From Pseudomonadota bacterium (GTDB lineage: Bacteria > Pseudomonadota > Gammaproteobacteria > Xanthomonadales > Rhodanobacteraceae), in NCBI GenBank assembly GCA_028873095.1, contig JAGWMU010000008.1:1-34686 (forward strand): a DNA stretch of 34,686 bases. The letters are read 5' to 3'. The position numbers were made by a program, and so were the translations under genes. The notes under the pieces are model-generated. The model saw nothing but the letters and a program-made list of their open reading frames with translations, did no database searches and was not told the origin of the DNA. How positions within the stretch are numbered: the first letter of the stretch is position 1; the number at the start of each line of letters is the position of its first letter. Shown piece after piece: positions 26,362 to 34,254 of this stretch.

Positions 26362-26379
26362 TTTTCCGCTGCCGATCCC

Positions 26380-27180
26380 ATGACCCGAATCGATACCCGC
26401 TTTGCCCAGCTCAAGGCCGCCCACCGCACCGGCCTGATTCCCTTCGTCACCGCGGGCGATCCGTCGCCCGAGCATGTCGTGGCGCTGATGCATGCGCTGG
26501 TCGATGCGGGCGCCGACCTGATCGAGCTGGGCGTGCCGTTCTCCGATCCGATGGCCGATGGCCCGGTGATCCAGCACGCCAGCGAGCGGGCGATCGCGAA
26601 AGGCGTCGGCCTGCACGAGGTGCTTGGCTGGGTCGCCGCGTTCCGCCAGCGTGACGCGGACACGCCGGTCGTGCTGATGGGTTACCTGAACCCGGTCGAG
26701 ATCCACGGCTATGCGCGCTTCGCGCAGGAAGCCGTGCAGGCCGGCGTCGACGGCGTGCTGCTGGTCGATTGCCCGCTGGAGGAATCGGTCGTCTTGCAGC
26801 CGCTGCGCGATGCCGGCCTTCGGCAGATCCTGCTCGCCGCGCCGACCACCGCACCCGCGCGTATGGCAGAGCTGTGCGGTTCCGCGGAGGGTTTCCTGTA
26901 CTATGTCTCGTTCGCCGGCATCACCGGTGCGGCACATTTGAGTACCGGCGATATCGCGGCGCGCGTGGCGGATATCCGCGCCCGCGCCAAGGCGCCGGTG
27001 GCGGTGGGCTTCGGTATCCGCGATGCGGCGAGCGCCAGGGCGATCGCCGGTTTTGCCGATGCGGTGGTGATCGGCAGTGCGCTGGTCGAGCAGCTGGCCG
27101 GGGCCGTGGGGGCCGAGGAAATAAGCGCGCGGGTCCACGCGTTTCTCGCGCCGATCCGCGCTGCGCTCGATGCGGATTGA
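26380..27180 (+). CDS. trpA: Tryptophan synthase alpha chain
   Basis: A 266-aa TIM-barrel subunit that cleaves indole-3-glycerol phosphate to indole, which is channelled to TrpB. The catalytic residues E49 and D60 lie in IELGVPFSDPMADGP, at the same numbers as in the Salmonella enzyme. The phosphate loop GFGIRDAASARA and the mobile loop APTTAPARM are present, with YYVSFAGITGA (Thr-type variant GITGA rather than GVTGA). The frame opens further upstream into the hairpin, but ATG 26380 gives the normal N-terminus MTRIDTRFAQLK. Confidence 0.98.
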   Translation: MTRIDTRFAQLKAAHRTGLIPFVTAGDPSPEHVVALMHALVDAGADLIELGVPFSDPMADGPVIQHASERAIAKGVGLHEVLGWVAAFRQRDADTPVVLMGYLNPVEIHGYARFAQEAVQAGVDGVLLVDCPLEESVVLQPLRDAGLRQILLAAPTTAPARMAELCGSAEGFLYYVSFAGITGAAHLSTGDIAARVADIRARAKAPVAVGFGIRDAASARAIAGFADAVVIGSALVEQLAGAVGAEEISARVHAFLAPIRAALDAD

Positions 27181-27198
27181 AAGCGGCAGGGCCGGGTC

Positions 27199-27293
27199 GG
27201 CGCAAACCCTCGTCCTTTGCCCTCTCGCCCGCAAGCGGACTCCCTGCGGCCGCCGGAGGGAGAGGGCAAAGCCCGGCGCCCTGCGGGTTCGCC
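27199..27293. repeat. Palindromic intergenic element between trpA and accD
   Basis: A perfect 12-bp inverted repeat, CTTTGCCCTCTC (27215-27226) with GAGAGGGCAAAG (27260-27271), is flanked by weaker outer arms, GGCGCAAACCC (27199-27209) with GGGTTCGCC (27285-27293). It could end the trpBA transcript or be a dispersed repeat. No T-run follows. Confidence 0.65.
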
Positions 27294-27349
27294 TGATGGA
27301 AGTCGTCGGATGCGACGGCTCCTGTTTTCAGACATGAGGTTGGGTCGAT

Positions 27350-28219
27350 ATGAACTGGCTGCAAAAAATCATGAACCCGCGCACCCGTACCCAGCAGCCG
27401 AACGGCGGCAAGGGTTCGGTGCCCGAAGGCGTGTGGGAGAAATGCGGCGGCTGCGGCACGGTGCTGTACCGGCCGGAGCTGGAACGCAACCTGATGGTCT
27501 GTCCCAAGTGCAATCACCATCACTACATCCCGGCGCGCACCCGGCTGCGGGCATTGTTCGACCCGGGCACCGCACAGGAATTGTGGGCCGGCATGGAGGC
27601 GACCGATCCGCTGAGGTTCCGCGATACCAGGAAATACCGCGACCGCATCGTCTCCACCCAGAAAAAGAGCGGGGAGAAGGATGCGCTGCTGGCGATGAGC
27701 GGCATGCTCAAGGGGCAGCTGTTGATGGCGGTGGCGTTCGAGTTCGCCTACATGGGCGGCTCGATGGGTTCGGTGGTGGGCGAGAAGTTCGCCCGTGCCG
27801 CCGAACTGGCACTGGCCGACCGCAGCCCGCTGGTGTGCTTCTCCGCCACTGGCGGCGCGCGCATGCAGGAGGCGCTGTTTTCGCTGATGCAGATGGCCAA
27901 GACCGCGGCCGTGCTGGCGCGGCTGCGCGATGCGGGCGTGCCTTACATCAGCGTGCTGACCAACCCGACCACCGGCGGCGTCTCCGCCAGCCTGGCGATG
28001 CTCGGCGACATCAACATCGGCGAGCCGAAGGCGCTGATCGGCTTTGCCGGCCCGCGGGTGATCGAACAGACCGTGCGCGAGACCCTGCCGGAGGGCTTCC
28101 AGCGCTCGGAGTTCCTGGTCGAACACGGCGCGATCGACCTGATCGTGGACCGCCGCGAAATGCGCGACAAGCTGGCCAGCCTGCTGGGCATTCTCTCCCG
28201 CTCGCCGCGCGCAGCCTGA
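27350..28219 (+). CDS. accD: Acetyl-CoA carboxylase carboxyltransferase subunit beta
   Basis: A 289-aa subunit that with AccA forms the carboxyltransferase making malonyl-CoA from biotin-bound CO2, the first step of fatty-acid synthesis. The N-terminal zinc ribbon has C32-x2-C35 and C51-x2-C54. The crotonase-fold core shows [56 protein letters not shown] and [20 protein letters not shown]. Length is normal. In many relatives folC follows directly; here a REP-like palindrome and a convergent PAP2 gene follow instead. Confidence 0.98.
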   Translation: MNWLQKIMNPRTRTQQPNGGKGSVPEGVWEKCGGCGTVLYRPELERNLMVCPKCNHHHYIPARTRLRALFDPGTAQELWAGMEATDPLRFRDTRKYRDRIVSTQKKSGEKDALLAMSGMLKGQLLMAVAFEFAYMGGSMGSVVGEKFARAAELALADRSPLVCFSATGGARMQEALFSLMQMAKTAAVLARLRDAGVPYISVLTNPTTGGVSASLAMLGDINIGEPKALIGFAGPRVIEQTVRETLPEGFQRSEFLVEHGAIDLIVDRREMRDKLASLLGILSRSPRAA

Positions 28220-28241
28220 CCCGCCTCGAACCCCTCGACGC

Positions 28242-28319
28242 GCAGGAGCGCACCCTGTGCGCGAAAGCTCTTGCCGATGAACATCAGCAAGAGCTCTTGC
28301 GCACCAGGTGCGCCCCTGC
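28242..28319. repeat. REP-like palindrome, copy 2
   Basis: The left arm starting GCAGGAGCGCACCCTGTG (28242) and the right arm ending GTGCGCCCCTGC (28319) pair over about 33 nt with a few mismatches, around a short loop near GATGAACATCA. The left arm nearly equals that of 3544-3614. It lies between convergent accD and PAP2 genes, a typical REP position. Confidence 0.85.
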
Positions 28320-28367
28320 GAAGTACAGCGGAGTTTTCCACAACGATTGTGCACCGCGACGGGTAAA

Positions 28368-28386
28368 GCCTGTGGACAACACAGGC
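28368..28386. terminator. Perfect hairpin GCCTGTG-GACAA-CACAGGC
   Basis: A perfect 7-bp stem with a 5-nt loop in the gap between convergent genes; either accD or PAP2 transcripts could end here. The sequence TGTGGACAA (28371-28379) also resembles a DnaA box, as does TTTTCCACA at 28334-28342. The hairpin reading is simpler. Confidence 0.35.
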
Positions 28387-28448
28387 TATCTGCCTGAACG
28401 CAAAGGAGCTTGCCACGGCGTGCGCAGATACTGAGCAGCGCTTCAAGC

Positions 28449-29018
28449 TCAGGCCAGTCGTGCGGCCAGCGGCATCAGGTACAGCGAGGATGCGCCGAGT
28501 CCACCGCCGATGGCGATCGCCGCGAGCACGTCGCTGGGGTAGTGCAGTCCCAGGATCACCCGCGAAGCGGCGACCAGCGCCGTGAAACCCAGCAGCAAGG
28601 GTGCAAGCTGCGGATACCAGGCCAGGGCGACGATGCTGAAGCTCACCGCCTGCAGGGTATGTCCCGACGGAAAGCTGAATTCGTCCAGCGGCGGCACATG
28701 CGCGATCACCCCCGGGCAGACCCGGTACGGGCGTGGACGGTGCGTCCAGCGTTTCAGCAGGCGATACAGCAGCAGCGCGGCGAGCCCGGTGGCCGCCATG
28801 TGGATGGCGGAGGCAAGCCCGCGCCGGCCGTCGACCAGCAGCGCCGCCATCAAGGCATACCAGAACAGGCCATCGCCGAGCCGGCTGACGGCGCCGAAGA
28901 ACAGCCCGACGGCGCGGCGGGCACCCCAGCGGTTGGCGGCGATGCAGACCCGGCGATCCAGCGCGAAGCGCGGTCCGTCCGAAAGCTCAGGCGTGCGCAA
29001 CGGTGACGGCATGTTCAT
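28449..29018 (-). CDS. PAP2-family phosphatase
   Basis: A 189-aa integral membrane phosphatase of the PAP2 superfamily (187 aa if the second ATG at 29012 is used). The three phosphatase motifs are all visible: K-x6-RP as KRWTHRPRP, PSGH as FSFPSGHTLQ, and SR-x5-H-x3-D as SRVILGLHYPSD. About five hydrophobic segments surround them. Possible substrates are phosphatidic acid, undecaprenyl pyrophosphate or phosphatidylglycerol phosphate; sequence alone does not decide. Its start overlaps the end of the upstream glycosyltransferase gene by about 26-32 bp in another frame, so the two are co-translated and probably work on the same lipid or glycolipid pathway. Confidence 0.9.
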   Translation of the reverse strand: MNMPSPLRTPELSDGPRFALDRRVCIAANRWGARRAVGLFFGAVSRLGDGLFWYALMAALLVDGRRGLASAIHMAATGLAALLLYRLLKRWTHRPRPYRVCPGVIAHVPPLDEFSFPSGHTLQAVSFSIVALAWYPQLAPLLLGFTALVAASRVILGLHYPSDVLAAIAIGGGLGASSLYLMPLAARLA

Positions 29019-30147
29019 GCAGGCTTTCCCGGGCCAGGTCGCGCAGCAGGTTTTCGAAATCGCGGACCACCGCATCCGGCGAGAGTCCGGCGACCCCCGC
29101 ATGGGCGGCGCGGCCCATGTGCCGGATCAGCCCCGGGTTGTCGGCCAGGGTGGCGCACGCGGTGACGAAGGCGGATTCGTTGCCCGATTCGATGCGGTAG
29201 CCGTTGACGCCGTCGCGCAAGTGCTCGCGTGCGGCGCCTTCGGCATACGCCACCACCGGCAGGCCGGCGGCGAGCGCCTCGAGGATGACGTTGCCGAACG
29301 TTTCGCTGAGGCTCGGGAACGGGAACAGGTCCGCGCTGGCATAGTGCCTCGCCAGCGCTTCGCCGCGTTGCATGCCGGCGAAGATGAAGTCCGGATTCGC
29401 CGCCTCCAGCGCGGCGCGCGCCGGACCGTCGCCGACCCACACATAGCGCGCCAGCGGCACCCGCTGCTGGATCGCGCGGAACGATGCCACTGCCAGCGGC
29501 AGGTTTTTTTCCGCCGCGATGCGCCCGACATACAGCGCCACGGGCGTCGCCGCGTCGACGCCCCACGCGGTGCGCAGCGCATCGTCGCGCCGGCGGGGGT
29601 GGAACAGCTGCGTATCCACGGCGCGCCGCAGCAGGCAGGCGTTGGGGATGCCCAGCGCGCGCAGTTCCTGCGCCAGCGCATGGGTCGGCACCAGGGTGGC
29701 CGCGGCATGCCGATGGAAATGGCGCAGATAGCCGCGCACCAGCGGCGACAGCAGGCTCATGCCGTAATGATCGGCGTAGCTGTCGAAGCGGGTATGAAAG
29801 CCGCTGCTGATGGGAATGCCGAGCCGCGCGGCGGTGCGCACGGCCGACCAGCCGAGCGGACCTTCGGTGGCGACGTAGACGACATCCGGACGCTGCTGCG
29901 TCCAGCGCCGGTACAGCGTGCGGCTGGCGGGCAGGCCGAAGCGCAAGCCGGGATAGCGGGGCAGGGTGCCGCCGCGCAGGCAGAGCGCGTCGATTCCCGG
30001 TTCGTCGTGCTGCGCGCGCGCCTGCTGCGGCCTGACCAGATCCACGCTGTGGCCGCGGCGGGCCAGGCCGGTGGCGAGGCCGTGCACGGTCAGCGCGACG
30101 CCGTTGACTTCCGGTGGATAGGTTTCCGTGACGACTCCGATGCGCAT
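28987..30147 (-). CDS. Glycosyltransferase family 4 protein
   Basis: A 386-aa GT-B fold glycosyltransferase, probably using a nucleotide sugar at the inner face of the membrane. The N-terminal domain starts MRIGVVTETYPPEVNGVA, the acceptor-side signature shared with SqdX-, MgtA- and PimB-type lipid glycosyltransferases. The C-terminal donor domain shows LYVGRIAAEKNLPLA, YVWVGDGPARAAL and the E-x7-E motif in PFPSLSETFGNVILEALA. It overlaps the PAP2 gene. A role in glycolipid formation or phosphorus-free membrane lipids is plausible from the pair but is inference. Confidence 0.92.
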   Translation of the reverse strand: MRIGVVTETYPPEVNGVALTVHGLATGLARRGHSVDLVRPQQARAQHDEPGIDALCLRGGTLPRYPGLRFGLPASRTLYRRWTQQRPDVVYVATEGPLGWSAVRTAARLGIPISSGFHTRFDSYADHYGMSLLSPLVRGYLRHFHRHAAATLVPTHALAQELRALGIPNACLLRRAVDTQLFHPRRRDDALRTAWGVDAATPVALYVGRIAAEKNLPLAVASFRAIQQRVPLARYVWVGDGPARAALEAANPDFIFAGMQRGEALARHYASADLFPFPSLSETFGNVILEALAAGLPVVAYAEGAAREHLRDGVNGYRIESGNESAFVTACATLADNPGLIRHMGRAAHAGVAGLSPDAVVRDFENLLRDLARESLHEHAVTVAHA

Positions 30148-30368
30148 GAGAGCACCCTCGCTGACCTGCCGTCAGGCTGCCTGCCGGGCGTTGCGGCGTG
30201 GTGGCGGCTGCGTGACACTGCGGTGACGCTGGGGCGAGCGGCGAAGGACTGTGGCCGACCCGCTTCAGTCGGTCGCGAGCGTCCGCTTTGGGGAAGCTCA
30301 TTTCCGATAATGTGCCGTAAACGTTAAAGATAGCTGCGGCCGGTCTACAAACTGGAAGGACGATAATA
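30148..30368. promoter_or_regulatory. Divergent gap before the aspartyl protease gene
   Basis: A 221-bp gap between divergent genes. GATAAT (30306-30311) and TTAAAG (30324-30329) are possible -10 boxes toward the protease, the latter 17 bp after TTTCCG (30301-30306). GGAAGG at 30354-30359 is the ribosome-binding site. Nothing else is recognisable. Confidence 0.3.
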
Positions 30369-31355
30369 ATGGCGCTTGCGTTCACTGCGATGATGGCCGC
30401 AGGACTTGCTGTCGTCCCACCCAATCCGAGCACGGCACAGGCGTCACGCGCGATCCCAACGGTCTACGAGGCCGGGCACTTCTATGCCGTGCCCGATGCG
30501 GTCAACGGGCAGAAGCTTCGCTTGCTGGTAGACACAGGTGGCGGTGGCGGCGGTGGCATGTACTGGATCACCGCCGAGGCTGCCAAGCGTCTGGGCCTCA
30601 GCACACGCAGCTGCAAGCTGGGGGAGTCCCTGCTTACAGTCGCCGACTTACCTAACTTCAAGGTGGGCCGTGGGCTTCCACCACCTATGAGCAGTTCTTG
30701 CGGCAAGGCGCTGATGATTCAGTCTGTGCCTTATCAAGGCGGCGATGGCCAGCTCGGCGCGGGTTATATGCCGGGGCGCGTGTGGACTTTTGACTACCCG
30801 GCCCATCAACTTTTGCTGCGGAGGCCGTCGTGGCAGCCCGATTCTGGTGTTCATGCCGCGAAGCTCGGATTAGCCAACGGCTTCGCACGAATAACCATCC
30901 AAGTTGCCGGGGAGCCGATCCAGATGCTGGTTGACACGGGCGCCACGTCTCATCCAACACCTGCAGGCGAGAAAGCTAGCCACACGCCCACGGTAGGCGG
31001 TTATGGGGTCACGAGCTATATTGACCAAAGTGTTTTTGCGCGGTGGCACCAAGCACACCCGACCTGGCGAGTGGTACCTAAAGGCGACGATCTTTATGGG
31101 CCAAAGCTCATAGAAGTCCCAAAGGTGGTGGTTGCCAGTTGGGCAGTCGGCCCTGTTTGGTTCACAGTGCAATCCCGCATCGCGGCCTACATGTCCCAGT
31201 ACACCGACGTGCCTATTCAGGGCGCACTCGGAGGTAACGTCTTCCGCCACTTCGTGATGACCGTGGACTACCCTCATAGCGCCGCTTACTTTCAATGCGC
31301 TTCCGATTGCAAGCCAGCTTCACACCAGCGTTTGAGCAAAGCTAAGTCGAAGTAA
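30369..31355 (+). CDS. Secreted retropepsin-like aspartyl protease with two DTG motifs
   Basis: A 328-aa protein with a hydrophobic N-terminus (residues 1-25, no basic residue before it, cleavage possible near STAQA). Two protease-like halves follow. Half 1 has LLVDTG (D55) followed by a run of seven glycines, and later GAGYMPGRVWTFDYPAHQLL. Half 2 has MLVDTGATSH (D189), and later LGGNVFRHFVMTVDYPHSAA. Each half therefore repeats the DTG plus G-x-x-x-F..DYP pattern of a retropepsin-like fold. The function is probably proteolysis outside the cytoplasm. Codon use is less GC-biased than in neighbouring genes, suggesting recent transfer. The C-terminus is basic (SKAKSK). Confidence 0.75.
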   Translation: MALAFTAMMAAGLAVVPPNPSTAQASRAIPTVYEAGHFYAVPDAVNGQKLRLLVDTGGGGGGGMYWITAEAAKRLGLSTRSCKLGESLLTVADLPNFKVGRGLPPPMSSSCGKALMIQSVPYQGGDGQLGAGYMPGRVWTFDYPAHQLLLRRPSWQPDSGVHAAKLGLANGFARITIQVAGEPIQMLVDTGATSHPTPAGEKASHTPTVGGYGVTSYIDQSVFARWHQAHPTWRVVPKGDDLYGPKLIEVPKVVVASWAVGPVWFTVQSRIAAYMSQYTDVPIQGALGGNVFRHFVMTVDYPHSAAYFQCASDCKPASHQRLSKAKSK

Positions 31356-31450
31356 GTATTACCGCCCGACATTTCGATCAAGCCGACGCTCGAAACGGCA
31401 CGCACCGATTAGCTCCAGCGCTGGAATCAACTGAGAGATGCGATCTTTCT

Positions 31451-31477
31451 GCGATTGTCGGCGATTGTCGGCGATTT
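31451..31477 (+). repeat. 10-bp tandem repeat
   Basis: GCGATTGTCG occurs twice in tandem (31451-31460, 31461-31470), followed by a third partial unit GCGATTT. It lies in the 258-bp gap (31356-31613) between convergent genes, which otherwise holds only the hairpin at 31585-31610. Confidence 0.6.
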
Positions 31478-31584
31478 TGAACGACTGCATTACGGCATGT
31501 AGCTGCAGCAGTCGAGCGGCCGAAGTTGGCCGACGACCGCCGGTCGCATCCGTGAAGCGTCGCTCGTCAGGTCAGCGTGGTTCG

Positions 31585-31610
31585 GGATCGCGGTCAAGCG
31601 ACCCCGATCC
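31585..31610 (-). terminator. Hairpin directly behind the outer-membrane protein gene
   Basis: GGATCGCGGTC (31585-31595) pairs with GACCCCGATCC (31600-31610) at 10 of 11 positions around AAGC, 3 nt beyond the minus-strand stop. The stem is strong, but there is no T-run on the minus strand. Confidence 0.5.
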
Positions 31611-31613
31611 GGT

Positions 31614-32435
31614 TCAGTGCCCGAAGTAGATTGAGGCGCCCAGCCCGGCCCACCACTGGTCCGACTGGCCGCTCACGTGGTGGCGAAAGCTGGCATCGAG
31701 TTGCACACTGCGGCTGGCCATCCAGGCCAGTCCGCCGCCGGCGACGGTCCCCGTGCCTTGGCCGGTCTGACGCTGCCACGCCGCCTCGGCGTAGATCGAC
31801 AGCGTGCTGGTCAATGCATGGCCGCGGTTCACCGCTACCGTGAAACCCTGCCGGCTGCCCGCTTGCAGCACGTCGGCGTAGGTGCCGAGCGAATCGGCGG
31901 CATCCAGCTGGCGGCTCAGCACCATGCCGAGCGAAACCTGCCGCTGGCTGTTGCGGAAGGCTGCTGCACCATCGGTGAATTCGACATTGGCCAGCAGCCC
32001 CCAGCTGAAGGCCGTGCTGGACGAGGGCAGGGCGAGCTTCAGCGCCAGGCTGCTGTCGCCGCGGCCCACGCTGCGCTGGTCGGTGCCAGGCCCGGTCTGT
32101 TGCATGTAGTTCCATGGCGTCGTGCCGAATTGCAGTTCCAGTGCGTTGCCCAGCCCCAACCGCAGCAGGCTGTCGGCGCTGTACTGCGAACTGCGAATGC
32201 CGCCTTGCCGGTTCTCGCTCCAGCTTGGCAGGCCCTGCTCCACGGTCATTGCGCCGGCATCGAGCACGGCGGGGGAGAAGCCGAGCCCGGGGCGATCGTA
32301 GCCTGGGTTGTCGGCGCGGGCGGGCGCCGCGATCGCCAGGCCGCCGAGAAGCAGCGCCGGCCACGCGGGCGAGGCGAACGCACGCCGGGTCGCGGACGAG
32401 TTCGGGCGCTGGTCCCGGTATCGGCTAAAATCCAT
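31614..32435 (-). CDS. Outer-membrane beta-barrel protein (phenol-degradation MetA/transporter-like)
   Basis: A 273-aa exported protein. The signal peptide covers about residues 1-41 (hydrophobic core [19 protein letters not shown], with an Arg-rich n-region). The mature part starts [18 protein letters not shown] and consists of alternating beta strands ([53 protein letters not shown]), ending [10 protein letters not shown]. The pattern fits the Phenol_MetA_deg/transporter-type barrel family. The last residue is His rather than the usual aromatic. It is divergent from gltX with a 30-bp gap. The cargo, if any, is unknown. Confidence 0.7.
   Translation of the reverse strand: MDFSRYRDQRPNSSATRRAFASPAWPALLLGGLAIAAPARADNPGYDRPGLGFSPAVLDAGAMTVEQGLPSWSENRQGGIRSSQYSADSLLRLGLGNALELQFGTTPWNYMQQTGPGTDQRSVGRGDSSLALKLALPSSSTAFSWGLLANVEFTDGAAAFRNSQRQVSLGMVLSRQLDAADSLGTYADVLQAGSRQGFTVAVNRGHALTSTLSIYAEAAWQRQTGQGTGTVAGGGLAWMASRSVQLDASFRHHVSGQSDQWWAGLGASIYFGH
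32426..32431 (+). promoter_or_regulatory. Putative gltX -10 box
   Basis: TAAAAT lies 34 bp before the gltX ATG and overlaps the first codons of the divergent outer-membrane protein gene. No clear -35 is found at the right distance. Confidence 0.35.
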
Positions 32436-32465
32436 TGCTTCGCTCCATCGTCTTCAGAAGAAATC

Positions 32466-33866
32466 ATGACTGTCCGCACCCGCTTCGCCCCCAGCCCCAC
32501 CGGATTCCTGCACATCGGCGGTGCGCGCACTGCACTTTACTGCTGGCTGGAATCGCGCCGCCGCGGCGGGCAGTTCGTGCTGCGCATCGAGGATACCGAT
32601 CGCGAGCGTTCCACCGATGCGGCCGTGCAGGCGATCCTCGACGCGATGCAGTGGCTGGGCCTGAACCACGACGAGGGCCCGTTCTACCAGACCGATCGGC
32701 TGGCGCGGTACAGGCAGGTCGCCGACGACCTGGTCGCCGCCGGCAAGGCGTACTACGCCTACGAGACCAAGGAGGAGATCGAGGCGATGCGCGATGCGGC
32801 GATGGCGCGTGGCGAAAAGCCCCGCTACAACGGCCATTACCGCGACCGCGACGAGCCGCTGCGCGACGACCCGAACCGGGTGATCCGTTTCCGGAACCCG
32901 ACCGAAGGCGCGGTGGTGTTCGAGGACAAGGTAAAGGGCCGGGTCGAGTGGAGCAACAGCGAGCTGGACGACCTGGTGATCTTCCGTTCCGACGGCTGGC
33001 CGACCTACAACTTCGCGGTGGTGGTCGACGATATCGACATGGGCATCACCGAGGTGATCCGCGGCGACGACCACGTCAACAACACGCCGCGGCAGATCAA
33101 CATCTACCACGCGCTGGGCGCCAGGGTGCCGGAGTTCGCGCACCTGCCGATGATCCTGGACAAGGAGGGCAAGAAACTTTCCAAGCGCACCAGCGCGGTC
33201 AGCGTGATGGAATACCGCGACGACGGCTTCCTGCCGCACGCGCTGCTCAACTACCTGGTGCGCCTGGGCTGGTCGCACGGCGACCAGGAGATCTTCTCGC
33301 GCGAGGAGATGATCGCGTTGTTCGACATCGCCGACGTCAACAAGGCGGCCTCGCGCTTCGATACCGAAAAGCTGGCGTGGCTCAACCAGCATTACCTGAA
33401 GACCGACGATCCGCAGGCGCTGGCGCCGGAGTTCGCCTGGCATCTGGCGCGCGCCGGCATCGACTGCAGCGGCGGTCCGGCACCGGCCGACGTGATCGTG
33501 GCGCTGCGCGACCGCGTGCATACGCTCAAGGAAATGGCCGAGCGCGCCAGGATCTGGTACGCGCCGATCGCCGAGTGGGACGACAAGGCGGTCGTCAAGC
33601 ACCTGAAGAACGACACGGCTGTCGCGGTGCTCGACGCGGCCAGGGGCCTGCTGCTCGAATGCGAATGGCGGCCCGAACCGATCCACCGGGTGATCGAGCA
33701 GACCGCCGCCCGGCTCGAACTGGGCATGGGCAAGATCGCCCAGCCGCTGCGCGTGGCGATGACCGGCACCCAGGTGTCGCCGTCGATCGAGCACACGATC
33801 TATCTGGCCGGTCGCGGCGAAGCGCTCAAGCGCATTGCCGATGCGATCGCGATGGCGCAGGGCTGA
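32466..33866 (+). CDS. gltX: Glutamyl-tRNA synthetase
   Basis: A 466-aa class I aminoacyl-tRNA synthetase that charges tRNA-Glu. The ATP-binding HIGH-type motif is HIGG at residues 16-19 in [13 protein letters not shown], and the KMSKS-type motif is KLSKR near residues 237-241. The segment [11 protein letters not shown] and [20 protein letters not shown] are standard for the Rossmann core. The helical anticodon-binding domain fills the C-terminal third. Length is that of a canonical discriminating or non-discriminating GltX, which cannot be distinguished here. A small membrane protein gene follows after 50 bp. Confidence 0.98.
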   Translation: MTVRTRFAPSPTGFLHIGGARTALYCWLESRRRGGQFVLRIEDTDRERSTDAAVQAILDAMQWLGLNHDEGPFYQTDRLARYRQVADDLVAAGKAYYAYETKEEIEAMRDAAMARGEKPRYNGHYRDRDEPLRDDPNRVIRFRNPTEGAVVFEDKVKGRVEWSNSELDDLVIFRSDGWPTYNFAVVVDDIDMGITEVIRGDDHVNNTPRQINIYHALGARVPEFAHLPMILDKEGKKLSKRTSAVSVMEYRDDGFLPHALLNYLVRLGWSHGDQEIFSREEMIALFDIADVNKAASRFDTEKLAWLNQHYLKTDDPQALAPEFAWHLARAGIDCSGGPAPADVIVALRDRVHTLKEMAERARIWYAPIAEWDDKAVVKHLKNDTAVAVLDAARGLLLECEWRPEPIHRVIEQTAARLELGMGKIAQPLRVAMTGTQVSPSIEHTIYLAGRGEALKRIADAIAMAQG

Positions 33867-33916
33867 GTCGATGGCGATGCGGACAAGGCGCGAAACCATG
33901 TTCCATCGAATCCGGC

Positions 33917-34195
33917 ATGGATGAGCTGTTCGCCCGGGCCACCCAGGGCGTCGACCCCGACGCGCCCAATGCGTTCTGGCACATCTTCGCCAACCTGGTG
34001 AACATGCTGCCGTGGGCAACCCTGTTCTGGTGGAACCTGCTGTTCGTCGCCGTCGGCGCATTGCTCGGCTGGTGGCGTGGCCGCCTGTACCAGGGCGTCG
34101 TCTGGGCGGCCGTGCTGGGGCCGATCGGCTGGATCGTGGTGCTGGCGAAACCCCGGCCGAAACCGCGCGCGGAGCCGCCGCCATTGCCGCGTTGA
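33917..34195 (+). CDS. Small inner-membrane protein, unknown function
   Basis: A 92-aa protein with two hydrophobic segments, about residues 26-50 (NMLPWATLFWWNLLFVAVGAL) and 58-77 (YQGVVWAAVLGPIGWIVVLA). A short basic loop (WWRGRLY) lies between them, and the tail is rich in Pro, Arg and Lys (KPRPKPRAEPPPLPR). No family is recognised with certainty; similar small proteins occur next to gltX in relatives as far as I recall. The ATG at 33917 is chosen as the first start after the gltX stop in this frame. It is co-directional with gltX and zur. Confidence 0.75.
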   Translation: MDELFARATQGVDPDAPNAFWHIFANLVNMLPWATLFWWNLLFVAVGALLGWWRGRLYQGVVWAAVLGPIGWIVVLAKPRPKPRAEPPPLPR

Positions 34196-34254
34196 GGTGC
34201 AGCAGGCTGATTGATGAAGGCGGCGGTGTATGATCTTTCGGCGAGGTGAAGCCC

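Noticed and set aside
28334-28379. DnaA-box-like TTTTCCACA and TGTGGACAA, possible origin or titration site
   Set aside because: Only two imperfect boxes, no AT-rich unwinding stretch and no dnaA, dnaN or gidA nearby. The second box is explained by the perfect hairpin at 28368-28386.
31451-31477. Short tandem repeat as a possible CRISPR or VNTR array
   Set aside because: Only 2.7 units of 10 bp with no spacers and no cas genes in the window.
31438-31629. 63-codon open frame in the gap before the outer-membrane protein gene
   Set aside because: It is made of the tandem repeat and the terminator-like hairpin, has no ribosome-binding site and no protein-like pattern.
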